Part shown: piece after piece, positions 1 to 4,731 of the stretch
How the letters are laid out: every line of letters starts with the position of its first letter
How positions within the stretch are numbered: the first letter of the stretch is position 1
Source: Clostridiaceae bacterium
Lineage (GTDB): Bacteria > Bacillota > Clostridia > DSM-8532
Length of the DNA stretch: 5,402 bases
Assembly (NCBI GenBank): GCA_012727625.1
Contig: JAAYGP010000176.1
Span: forward strand, 1 to 5,402
Direction of reading: 5' to 3'
Notes under the pieces: generated by a model
The model's database searches: none
What the model was told of the DNA's origin: nothing
Seen by the model: only the letters and a program-made list of their open reading frames with translations
Position numbers and translations under genes: made by a program

Positions 1-9
1 GGATAATAT

Positions 10-44
10 CCTTACCCCTTAAACCTATACCCTTAACCCTGTTC
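10..44. repeat. degenerate 7-bp tandem repeat (CCTTANC-like)
   Basis: Five successive heptamers can be read: CCTTACC, CCTTAAA, CCTATAC, CCTTAAC and CCTGTTC. The stretch is C-rich on the plus strand with almost no G. It is non-coding as far as the window shows, and lies next to the 20-bp repeats that may mark a mobile-element end. No function is claimed, and with so few degenerate copies it could be chance. Confidence 0.45.
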
Positions 45-48
45 CAAA

Positions 49-113
49 GGAATGACTTTATTTACTGTGGAACGACTTTATTTGCAGGGGAAAGAGTTTA
101 TTTGATGTTTACA
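49..113. mobile_element. probable end of an IS21-like insertion element (three 20-bp tandem repeats)
   Basis: Three contiguous 20-bp units start at 49, 69 and 89, all fitting GGAANGASTTTATTT followed by five variable bases. The last unit is followed by TTACA, so the element would end ...TTTACA at 113; read from the other strand its tip begins TGTAAAC. Multiple short repeats inside the ends and TG...CA termini are known for IS21-family elements, where the transposase binds them. No transposase gene is visible, so the family call is inference: the element body would lie left of base 1. The boundary sits about 10 bp beyond the stop codon of the acetyltransferase gene, so that gene would be left intact. 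Alternatives are another DDE-type element end or a plain repeat. Confidence 0.45.
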
Positions 114-123
114 GACGCCTGAT

Positions 124-606
124 TCACTTACCGGTATCAGGATATTCCTTGACCATCTTTGCCCTGGGGTAGCCCCGATCATAACTGACAGATTGGACAT
201 AAAAGCCTCTGCCATAGTAAAACCGCATTAAATCGCCATACCGGGAGGCTGTATGCAATGATACCTCCCGCACTTTTTTAGAAACCAGATATTTGTCCAC
301 AAGGCTCATCATGGCTTTACCAACGCCGGCATTCCTGTTTTCGGAATTTACGGCAAACCGGCTGATATATGCTTTGTTTCCGTTTATATCCACGCGGACC
401 GTACCCACAATTTTGTGGTCTATGGTCGCAATGAAAACAAACTCATTCATGATTGCATTTTCAATATCTTTTACTGTTTCCGTAAGTGCCTCGATATTTT
501 GTAAATTAGCAGCCTCTGCATATTCCTTAAATGCTTTCTGCAGAATATTGTAAACGTCTTTTGCGTCCTCCACACGGGCTCGCCTTATGATAAATGAATA
601 ATCCAA
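124..606 (-). CDS. GNAT-family N-acetyltransferase
   Basis: This 160-residue protein has the length and fold signature of a single-domain GNAT enzyme, which transfers an acetyl group from acetyl-CoA to an amine. Motif A is visible as the strand ISRFAV (81-86) followed by R91-N-A-G94-V-G96-K97, the R-x-x-G-x-G pyrophosphate-binding loop for acetyl-CoA. A later FYYGRGF (129-135) is the usual beta-bulge/helix region near the C-terminus, and RGYPRAKM (144-151) is typical of this subgroup. The start is TTG (604-606), supported by GGAGGG six bases upstream and no better ATG nearby. The substrate cannot be read from sequence; small molecules, antibiotics or protein N-termini are all possible. It is transcribed alone, downstream of argF on the same strand but about 145 bases away with inverted repeats between them. 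No signal peptide or membrane segment is seen, so it is cytosolic. Confidence 0.9.
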   Translation of the reverse strand: MDYSFIIRRARVEDAKDVYNILQKAFKEYAEAANLQNIEALTETVKDIENAIMNEFVFIATIDHKIVGTVRVDINGNKAYISRFAVNSENRNAGVGKAMMSLVDKYLVSKKVREVSLHTASRYGDLMRFYYGRGFYVQSVSYDRGYPRAKMVKEYPDTGK

Positions 607-637
607 GTAAGTCCCTCCAATTGATTTCCAGTATAAG

Positions 638-675
638 CTTTATATTATCAGCGGATAATGCCTTTTAATATAAAG
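638..675. repeat. inverted repeat in the promoter region of the acetyltransferase gene
   Basis: CTTTATATTA (638-647) and TAATATAAAG (666-675) are perfect 10-bp inverted arms separated by 18 bases. A second, mutually exclusive palindrome, ATTATC-AGCG-GATAAT (644-659), overlaps the left arm. The structure lies 32 bases upstream of the TTG start and contains the only -10-like hexamers available for this gene, for example TATAAA or TAATAT on the minus strand. It could be an operator or a transcribed hairpin; no T-run marks it as a terminator. Confidence 0.5.
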
Positions 676-706
676 TGAAAGTCATTAAGCCATCATCCTG
701 AACAAC

Positions 707-738
707 AAAAAATGATAATGCAGGAAGATACCTTCGCA
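707..738 (-). terminator. possible rho-independent terminator of argF
   Basis: Read on the minus strand, 13 bases after the argF stop, TGCGAAG-GTAT-CTTC-CT-GCA can fold into a seven-pair stem with a two-base bulge (719-738). A run of six T (707-712) comes six bases after the stem. The stem is weak and the T-run is displaced, so the call is tentative; it is the best terminator candidate between argF and the acetyltransferase gene. Confidence 0.35.
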
Positions 739-750
739 GAAACAAAGCCA

Positions 751-1671
751 TTAAGCCATCAACTTAACCAATACAGCTTTTTGAACATGTAACCGGTTTT
801 CAGCCTCATCAAAAACTGCTGATTGAGGGCCATCAATAACCTCTTCGGTAACCTCAAAACCTCTGTATGCCGGCAGACAGTGCAGGAAAATTGCACCAGG
901 CTTTGCAAGTGACATAAGGTTTTCATTAACCTGGTACGGAGTGAATATTTTAATACGTTCTTCTCTTTCATTTTCCATTCCCATGCTGACCCATGTGTCC
1001 GTATAAACTACATCAGCATTATTAACAGCTTGCCTGGCATCTGTTGTTATTTCTACGACACTCCCTGTTTCCTCTGCAATTTTACGTGCCATTTCAATAT
1101 ATTTAGTGTCACAGGAATAATTATCAGGAGTTGCAACAGAAATGTTTATACCGGTTTTGGCACAGCCAACCAAAAGAGAATGGGCAACATTGTTGCCGTC
1201 TCCCACATAGGCAAGCTTAAGACCTTTAAGATAACCAAACCTCTCGCGGATAGTCATTAAATCAGCAAGGATTTGGCACGGGTGCAGTTCATCAGTTAAA
1301 CCGTTTACTATGGGTATGGTACCATATTCGGCCAAATCCATAACATCTTTTTGCTTAAATGTTCGGATCATAATTCCGTCAAGATACCGGGACAGGGTTT
1401 TTGCGGTGTCGTGAACAGTTTCGCCCCTGCCAAGCTGAATATCAGCAGAGCTGAGAAAAAGGGCATATCCTCCTAATTGCTGCATGCCAACCTCAAAAGA
1501 AACACGTGTGCGTGTTGATGACTTTGAGAATATCATACCAAGGGTTTTACCCCTTAGATGGTGATCATGGCGAATGCCATTCCTATTTTCATATTTCAGC
1601 TTATCAGCCAGGTCAAGCACATCAATAATTTCATCCGGAGTCCAGTCATTAAGACATAATAAATGTTTCAT
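751..1671 (-). CDS. argF: ornithine carbamoyltransferase (OTCase)
   Basis: This cytosolic enzyme condenses carbamoyl phosphate with ornithine to give citrulline in arginine biosynthesis. The 306 residues match the usual family length of about 300-310. The carbamoyl-phosphate loop SSTRTR is at 51-56 and HPCQ at 130-133. The ornithine-specific signatures D225-T-W-V-S229-M230-G231 and H264-C265-L266-P267 separate it from aspartate carbamoyltransferase. The start is ATG with GGAGG (1678-1682) six bases upstream. No other arginine gene is adjacent, so argF stands alone here, but its promoter carries ARG-box-like operators, which favours a biosynthetic enzyme repressed by arginine over a catabolic ArcB. 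A catabolic role is not excluded by the protein sequence. The flanking genes suggest no functional link. Confidence 0.96.
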   Translation of the reverse strand: MKHLLCLNDWTPDEIIDVLDLADKLKYENRNGIRHDHHLRGKTLGMIFSKSSTRTRVSFEVGMQQLGGYALFLSSADIQLGRGETVHDTAKTLSRYLDGIMIRTFKQKDVMDLAEYGTIPIVNGLTDELHPCQILADLMTIRERFGYLKGLKLAYVGDGNNVAHSLLVGCAKTGINISVATPDNYSCDTKYIEMARKIAEETGSVVEITTDARQAVNNADVVYTDTWVSMGMENEREERIKIFTPYQVNENLMSLAKPGAIFLHCLPAYRGFEVTEEVIDGPQSAVFDEAENRLHVQKAVLVKLMA

Positions 1672-1693
1672 TCGGCACCTCCACTAGCAATGT

Positions 1694-1731
1694 ATTGTAT
1701 GATTATAAATCTTAATGTATAAAAATGCAAT
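1694..1731. promoter_or_regulatory. tandem ARG-box-like operators (ArgR/AhrC sites)
   Basis: TGTAT-AAAA-ATGCA (1716-1729) fits the palindromic ARG-box core TGNAT-N4-ATNCA, close to the established TGAAT-WWWW-ATTCA consensus. A second copy, TGTAT-GATT-ATAAA (1696-1709), has one mismatch to that core. Taken as 18-bp boxes (1694-1711 and 1714-1731) they are 2 bp apart, with centres 20 bp apart, the arrangement bound by one ArgR hexamer in known arginine operators. They cover the -10 and -35 of argF, so arginine-bound ArgR would block RNA polymerase. ArgR itself is not in the window. Confidence 0.7.
1702..1730 (-). promoter_or_regulatory. argF promoter
   Basis: On the minus strand, TTGCAT (1725-1730) and a perfect TATAAT (1702-1707) are separated by exactly 17 bases. 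Transcription would begin near 1695, giving a leader of about 23 bases that contains the GGAGG ribosome site. The -35 and -10 each lie inside one of two ARG-box-like sequences. Confidence 0.75.
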
Positions 1732-1786
1732 ATGTTTACAGCGACTTTTTGTTAATAAAAACATAGTTTGTTGCAATGGATAATAG

Positions 1787-1792
1787 TATAAT
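1787..1792 (+). promoter_or_regulatory. candidate -10 element for the dispanin/DUF2752 operon
   Basis: A perfect TATAAT lies 64 bases before the ATG of the plus-strand gene at 1857. No good -35 sits 16-18 bases upstream (TAGTTT at 1764-1769 is the 17-base position). The match in AT-rich DNA could be chance, so confidence is limited. Confidence 0.35.
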
Positions 1793-1856
1793 GTACAATT
1801 GAGATAATTTGTTATTACAGAAACATTAAAATTTTTATTTTTCGGGAGGTCTTTAA

Positions 1857-2360
1857 ATGTATTGTCCAAAATGTGGAAGTGAAGTCGGTAACTACGTCCT
1901 AATCTGCCCGTCCTGCGGCGAATTGCTCGGACAGGATGAGCAATCCGGTGATCAGCAGAATGCGAGCAACACTAATTCGGGTAATGTCAATCACAATTAT
2001 CAACGCAACCAAAACTATACCAATTATTATAATCAAAACGCTCCTGTTTCTCAAATACCGGAATATAAGGTTCAATCAATATTGCTTATTGTAGCCAGCT
2101 CAGTTCTGTGTTGCTTTACCTGTATCAGCATTTTTGCGCTGCCTTTTGCCATTATTGCTTTGGTCACATCGAATAGGATACAGACACACGTTTCAGCCGG
2201 TAATATTGAGCTTGCCATGGAAGATTCAAAAAAGGCCAGAATGTGGTGCTGGGTCAGCTTTGGAATCATTATCGGAGCTGTAATTCTTGCAGTAATATGG
2301 TTCGTATACTTGTTCACCTCCGGCATGTATCATGAATTTATAGAGTATATGCAGTATTAA
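1857..2360 (+). CDS. zinc-ribbon CD225/dispanin-family membrane protein
   Basis: This 167-residue protein has three parts. Residues 3-20 form a short zinc ribbon, C3-P-K-C6 and C17-P-S-C20. Residues 25-70 are a low-complexity linker rich in Asn, Gln and Tyr. Residues 72-155 contain two hydrophobic segments (about 72-103 and 131-155) joined by a polar loop with AGNIELAMEDSKKARMW (114-130). That loop, with its A-G-[ND]-x(3)-A...S-KKA-[KR]-x-W pattern followed by a second membrane helix, is the hallmark of the CD225/dispanin (IFITM-like) domain; the adjacent C85-C86 is also typical. The start ATG has GGGAGGT (1844-1850) six bases upstream. The function of bacterial dispanins is not established; the zinc ribbon would face the cytoplasm. 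It is divergent from argF and probably co-transcribed with the DUF2752 gene 18 bases downstream. Confidence 0.85.
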   Translation: MYCPKCGSEVGNYVLICPSCGELLGQDEQSGDQQNASNTNSGNVNHNYQRNQNYTNYYNQNAPVSQIPEYKVQSILLIVASSVLCCFTCISIFALPFAIIALVTSNRIQTHVSAGNIELAMEDSKKARMWCWVSFGIIIGAVILAVIWFVYLFTSGMYHEFIEYMQY

Positions 2361-2378
2361 TTACATATACGATTTTTT

Positions 2379-2849
2379 GTGGCAGCTATGAAAGCGATTT
2401 ATAAAAAATGGCTTGTTTTTTTTGGCAAGCCATTCATCCGGCTAATATTGTTTGTTTTTACATGCCTGGCAATTGGAATGGCTATTTATATCCTGTACAG
2501 GGTAAACCCGGCCCGAAACGCCTTTCCTTTGGTGTGTTCCTTTCGCCATTATACAGGGTTTTATTGTCCGGGATGCGGCATGACAAGAGCTCTTTATTCC
2601 GTAATCCATGGGAATTTTAAAGAGGCTTTTTCTTACAATTTGCTTTGGCCGTTGATTTTGCTGTTTTTGATTGTATCGGTATATTTTTGGTTAAGTTTTT
2701 TATATAGTGGAAAGAATCCTTTTAACACAATAAACAGATTCTTTCAAAGATATTCCTTTTCCGGATGGTTTGTTCTGATACTTTTCCTTGCTTTCTGGAT
2801 TTTAAGGAATATACCGATATATCCGTTTACATTGCTTGCCCCGGGATAA
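2379..2849 (+). CDS. DUF2752 membrane protein
   Basis: The signature of DUF2752 is present: T59-G-F-Y-C63-P-G-C66-G-M-T69-R70-A71, followed by the characteristic H-G-[ND]-x(3)-A-F-x-x-N stretch (77-87) and a C-terminal RNIPIYPF (143-150). Three hydrophobic segments are visible, at about 20-40, 88-110 and 127-145. The CPGC pair could bind metal or form a redox pair, but no function is established for the family. The 156 residues assume a GTG start at 2379; an ATG at 2388 in the same frame would remove three residues. Neither start has a good Shine-Dalgarno site, so translation is probably coupled to the dispanin gene ending 18 bases upstream. Small zinc-ribbon or TM2/CD225 membrane proteins are, from memory, frequent neighbours of DUF2752 genes, suggesting a joint membrane role. 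Confidence 0.85.
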   Translation: MAAMKAIYKKWLVFFGKPFIRLILFVFTCLAIGMAIYILYRVNPARNAFPLVCSFRHYTGFYCPGCGMTRALYSVIHGNFKEAFSYNLLWPLILLFLIVSVYFWLSFLYSGKNPFNTINRFFQRYSFSGWFVLILFLAFWILRNIPIYPFTLLAPG

Positions 2850-2875
2850 TAGAATTAAAACTGCCGGTAATAAGC

Positions 2876-3256
2876 TTAAGCCTTACCCCGGAAAATATCC
2901 AATATGGTAAAGCCGGCAACGGTCATGGCGACAACATATGCAACAAGTATGATAATCCACCATAACAAAAGAGCTCTTGATAGATTTCTTCTGTGTATGT
3001 TTCCCCTGGATGAAAAAGCCCATATTGCCATCATGATTAAATTAACAACAGGTATTATGTAAAAGAGGATGGTAATCATCCAATCTCCGACGCTCAGTAT
3101 TTTTAAATCCTTTTCGGGGGTTGTGTTTTCCTGTCGTTTTACCGGTTGTTTGTTTAATGGCTCGCTTTTATCCTCAGCCGGGGAAGACTCTGTATCAAGC
3201 TGTGCATCCAATTGCTCATCAATGGTTGACTGATTTTCATCAATTTGGTTTTTCAT
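2876..3256 (-). CDS. small acidic-N-terminus membrane protein, function unknown
   Basis: This is a 126-residue protein with a hydrophilic, Glu/Asp/Gln-rich N-terminal half (1-50) and two membrane segments at about 58-81 and 95-118. The motif VGDW (56-59), then IPVVNLIMMAIWAF (68-81), a short basic loop (NIHRRN, 86-91) and a second helix is seen in many uncharacterised Firmicute membrane proteins. I know of no assigned function. The start is the ATG at 3254-3256, with GGGAGGT seven bases upstream. The frame stays open for 54 more codons upstream, but that extension runs into the end of the DUF6873 gene and has no ribosome site, so it is rejected. The gene follows DUF6873 on the same strand after 91 bases with no clear terminator, so co-transcription is possible. 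It converges on the DUF2752 gene with a 26-base gap. Confidence 0.8.
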   Translation of the reverse strand: MKNQIDENQSTIDEQLDAQLDTESSPAEDKSEPLNKQPVKRQENTTPEKDLKILSVGDWMITILFYIIPVVNLIMMAIWAFSSRGNIHRRNLSRALLLWWIIILVAYVVAMTVAGFTILDIFRGKA

Positions 3257-3347
3257 ATAACAAACCTCCCTGATAAATTTCACTGAATCTTCTGTTTTCT
3301 CAGACATTCCTGGAATTTTATATTTTTCAAAATGAGCCTGCTTCCAT

Positions 3348-4103
3348 TTAAAGCTGGCAAAGAGGTATAAGCCCTCCGTAGTCGCCAATAAAGTCTTTTT
3401 TAAGGCACACCCATCCAATATTATATTTCTTTAAAAACATTTTTACTTCCTCTTTATTGTCCAACATATTAATGTCACCTGCAAAAGCCAAAGTATTGTT
3501 ATTAACAAATCCTGCTGTACCTCCGATGAAACCGTAATTATACCCGGGCAGTCGGATTTTTCTTTGCGGGGGTAATTTGAGAACATCCAATCCTTCCGAT
3601 AAGGCTGCTTTTTCAATTGTTGGGTCAGCGGTAATAATACTTTCAGGAGTCACCGGAAGAATTGAGCATTTTGTGTAACCCTGGTTAACGTGCACAAGGC
3701 GTATTGATGATTTTTTCAGTATGTCGGCCAGCACAGGATCTGTATATTTCGTATTATGAAAGGCAACATTTCCTATTACCGCAACATTATATGCTATATT
3801 TAGCGGATAATAAGGTTTCAGCCTTTCTTCCCCTGTGTATACTTGAAACCCTGCTTTTTTCAGCTCAAGTATAATTTCTGCAGGCATGTCCGGCTGGCAA
3901 GCCAATATGTTTTCACGAATATGAACCAATTGCATATCCGGATGCCCGGAAACAGGGGGTTGCAAGTTATTATGCGGTGGGATCTCAAGAATTTCAGCTA
4001 CATATTTTTTCAATTCAGTCTTAATATCGTGATCAAGCTGCCGGTCAACCGCCATAAGAGAAACCTTACGGTACGGAAACAGGGCTTTGCATATGAATCC
4101 CAT
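3348..4103 (-). CDS. DUF6873 family protein (possible GME/pentein-like fold)
   Basis: I recognise this 251-residue protein as the Clostridia family DUF6873 from its ordered motifs: GHPDMQL (53-59), VNQGYTKCS (139-147), IITAD (156-160), LPGYNYGFIGGTAGF (185-199) and DYGGLIPL (241-248). From memory, the family has been linked to the fold of guanidino-group-modifying (pentein) enzymes, but no activity is known and the link is unverified here. H54, D56, C146 and D160 are the obvious candidate active-site residues by conservation pattern. No signal peptide or membrane segment is seen, so it is cytosolic. The start chosen is the ATG at 4101-4103, preceded by GGAAAGGTG with about six bases of spacing. 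An in-frame ATG nine codons upstream (4128-4130) lacks a ribosome site. It lies between a hairpin after the PC4-like gene and the small membrane protein gene. Confidence 0.8.
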   Translation of the reverse strand: MGFICKALFPYRKVSLMAVDRQLDHDIKTELKKYVAEILEIPPHNNLQPPVSGHPDMQLVHIRENILACQPDMPAEIILELKKAGFQVYTGEERLKPYYPLNIAYNVAVIGNVAFHNTKYTDPVLADILKKSSIRLVHVNQGYTKCSILPVTPESIITADPTIEKAALSEGLDVLKLPPQRKIRLPGYNYGFIGGTAGFVNNNTLAFAGDINMLDNKEEVKMFLKKYNIGWVCLKKDFIGDYGGLIPLCQL

Positions 4104-4182
4104 TATGCACACCTTTCCGAGTAATTGCATATGATGTTACAGCCGAAGGTTTTCGGGTCCGGAACCACCTTAGGCTTTTCAC

Positions 4183-4227
4183 ATAGAGCGCCGCATCCTC
4201 CGGGATGCGGCATTCGTTTTACTCTAT
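4183..4227. terminator. strong hairpin after the PC4-like gene
   Basis: GCCGCATCC (4190-4198) and GGATGCGGC (4203-4211) form a perfect 9-bp, GC-rich stem with a TCCG loop (CGGA on the minus strand). An outer pair, ATAGAG (4183-4188) and CTCTAT (4222-4227), could extend it. On the minus strand it begins 7 bases after the PC4-like stop codon, the position expected of a terminator, but what follows is GCTCTATGTG rather than a T-run. On the plus strand it is followed by ATTCGTTTT. It may attenuate, protect the 3' end, or terminate weakly in either direction. Confidence 0.6.
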
Positions 4228-4443
4228 ATTCAGCAAAATTTGTTTCAGTTCGGAGAAAAATTCCATAGGAATCGCCAATCCTTTTTGACTTGGTTTATAT
4301 AAATCTTCATCAGAATCATACCAGAATGTTCTTATGTCAACATAGTCCTTGCCGTTTTTAGCTACTTTTTTTATTTGTATTTCTTCCCGGTTGTTTTTTT
4401 TAATTTTTCCGCATAATTCTTCCTTATCCCAAAATGATGCCAT
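4219..4443 (-). CDS. PC4/YdbC-like ssDNA-binding protein
   Basis: This 74-residue protein matches the bacterial relatives of the eukaryotic transcriptional coactivator p15/PC4. A short N-terminal segment is followed by beta strands with KDYVDIRTFWYDSDEDL (32-48), the lysine-rich turn KPSQKGLAIP (50-59) and a C-terminal helix MEFFSELKQILLNI (60-73). The pattern [YK]-V-D-I-R ... K-P-[ST]-x-K-G-[IL]-A-[IL]-P is the family signature. PC4-type proteins form dimers that bind single-stranded DNA; a Lactococcus relative (YdbC) has been shown to do so. A role in transcription, repair or replication is inference. The start is the ATG at 4441-4443 with AAAGGAG seven bases upstream; another ATG two codons earlier (4447-4449) is too close to that site. 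It appears to be a single-gene unit with its own promoter and a downstream hairpin. Confidence 0.88.
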   Translation of the reverse strand: MASFWDKEELCGKIKKNNREEIQIKKVAKNGKDYVDIRTFWYDSDEDLYKPSQKGLAIPMEFFSELKQILLNIE

Positions 4444-4489
4444 AAACATTCTCCTTTTAATAGTCTTATAATTTTGAATGTTTTTTATG

Positions 4490-4519
4490 ATTATATCATG
4501 AATTTATGAAATTCATCAA
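4490..4519 (-). promoter_or_regulatory. promoter of the PC4-like gene, extended -10
   Basis: On the minus strand TTGATG (4514-4519) and TATAAT (4490-4495) are 18 bases apart, and TGA directly before TATAAT gives an extended -10 (TGN). Transcription would start near 4483, leaving a leader of about 40 bases. An 8-bp palindrome fills the spacer. Confidence 0.65.
4498..4516. promoter_or_regulatory. palindrome in the promoter spacer, operator-like
   Basis: ATGAATTT (4498-4505) and AAATTCAT (4509-4516) are perfect 8-bp inverted arms around a 3-base centre. The palindrome fills most of the space between the -10 and -35 of the PC4-like gene, where a dimeric repressor or activator would act. The binding protein is unknown; with AT-rich arms, chance is possible. 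Confidence 0.5.
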
Positions 4520-4553
4520 ACAATATTTCCATGCTGATTCATAAACAATATTT
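4511..4553. repeat. two 17/18-bp direct repeats (ATTCAT-AAACAATATTT)
   Basis: ATTCAT-C-AAACAATATTT (4511-4528) recurs as ATTCAT-AAACAATATTT (4537-4553), identical apart from one inserted C. The first copy overlaps the -35 of the PC4-like promoter and the right arm of the palindrome. The spacing of about 25 bases could place two proteins on nearly the same DNA face. The region from 4554 to 4660 is AT-rich with no other clear feature: a perfect TTGACA at 4560-4565 has no -10 at the right distance. Confidence 0.6.
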
Positions 4554-4671
4554 TCTGATTTGACAAATTCTGGCCAAACAAATCTTCCCGGTATTTTTTC
4601 AATACTATTGGTCATAATAAATTCATGATCCTGTATAAAATATAAAGTTTTAAATTATACATGGATCTGTT

Positions 4672-4702
4672 GGAGGTTTCGGCTGCATCAGTGCAGAACC
4701 CC
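4672..4702 (+). promoter_or_regulatory. folded leader upstream of the DUF378 gene
   Basis: CTGCA (4683-4687) and TGCAG (4692-4696) form a stem with a TCAG loop. Outside it, GG-A-GGTT (4672-4678) pairs with AACCCC (4697-4702) with one bulged A, leaving the four bases TCGG (4679-4682) as an internal bulge. The element stands out by GC content from the AT-rich DNA before it and ends 14 bases before the AAAAGGAG ribosome site. It has no terminator T-run directly after the stem. I compared it by eye with preQ1, fluoride, ZTP and guanidine riboswitches and found no match. Confidence 0.4.
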
Positions 4703-4731
4703 TGGACTTTTTAGCAAAAGGAGTTGTCTTA

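Noticed and set aside
293..553. Plus-strand 86-codon frame
   Set aside because: Lies entirely antisense to the acetyltransferase gene, has no family resemblance and no supporting ribosome site.
1684..1869. Minus-strand 61-codon frame
   Set aside because: Runs through the argF promoter, the ARG boxes and the start of the dispanin gene; AT-rich composition explains it.
2863..2890. Possible bidirectional terminator between the DUF2752 gene and the converging membrane protein gene
   Set aside because: Only GGTAA/TTACC pairs cleanly with a long loop; the CCGG extension needs bulges and no T-run follows, so I did not call it.
2765..2965. Plus-strand 66-codon frame across the DUF2752/membrane-protein junction
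   Set aside because: Overlaps the ends of two well-supported genes in another frame and has no recognisable protein features.
4560..4565. Perfect -35 hexamer TTGACA upstream of the DUF378 gene
   Set aside because: The 16-18 base window downstream reads ATCTTCCC, nothing like a -10 element.
4591..4619. Sporulation sigma-G-like promoter (GTATT, 17 bases, CATAATA) before the DUF378 gene
   Set aside because: The -35 has a mismatch, the spacing is one short of the Bacillus consensus, and no spore-forming organism is established; AT-rich DNA yields such matches easily.
4672..4702. Known riboswitch class for the DUF378 leader
   Set aside because: Conserved cores of preQ1, fluoride, ZTP and guanidine riboswitches are absent by eye.
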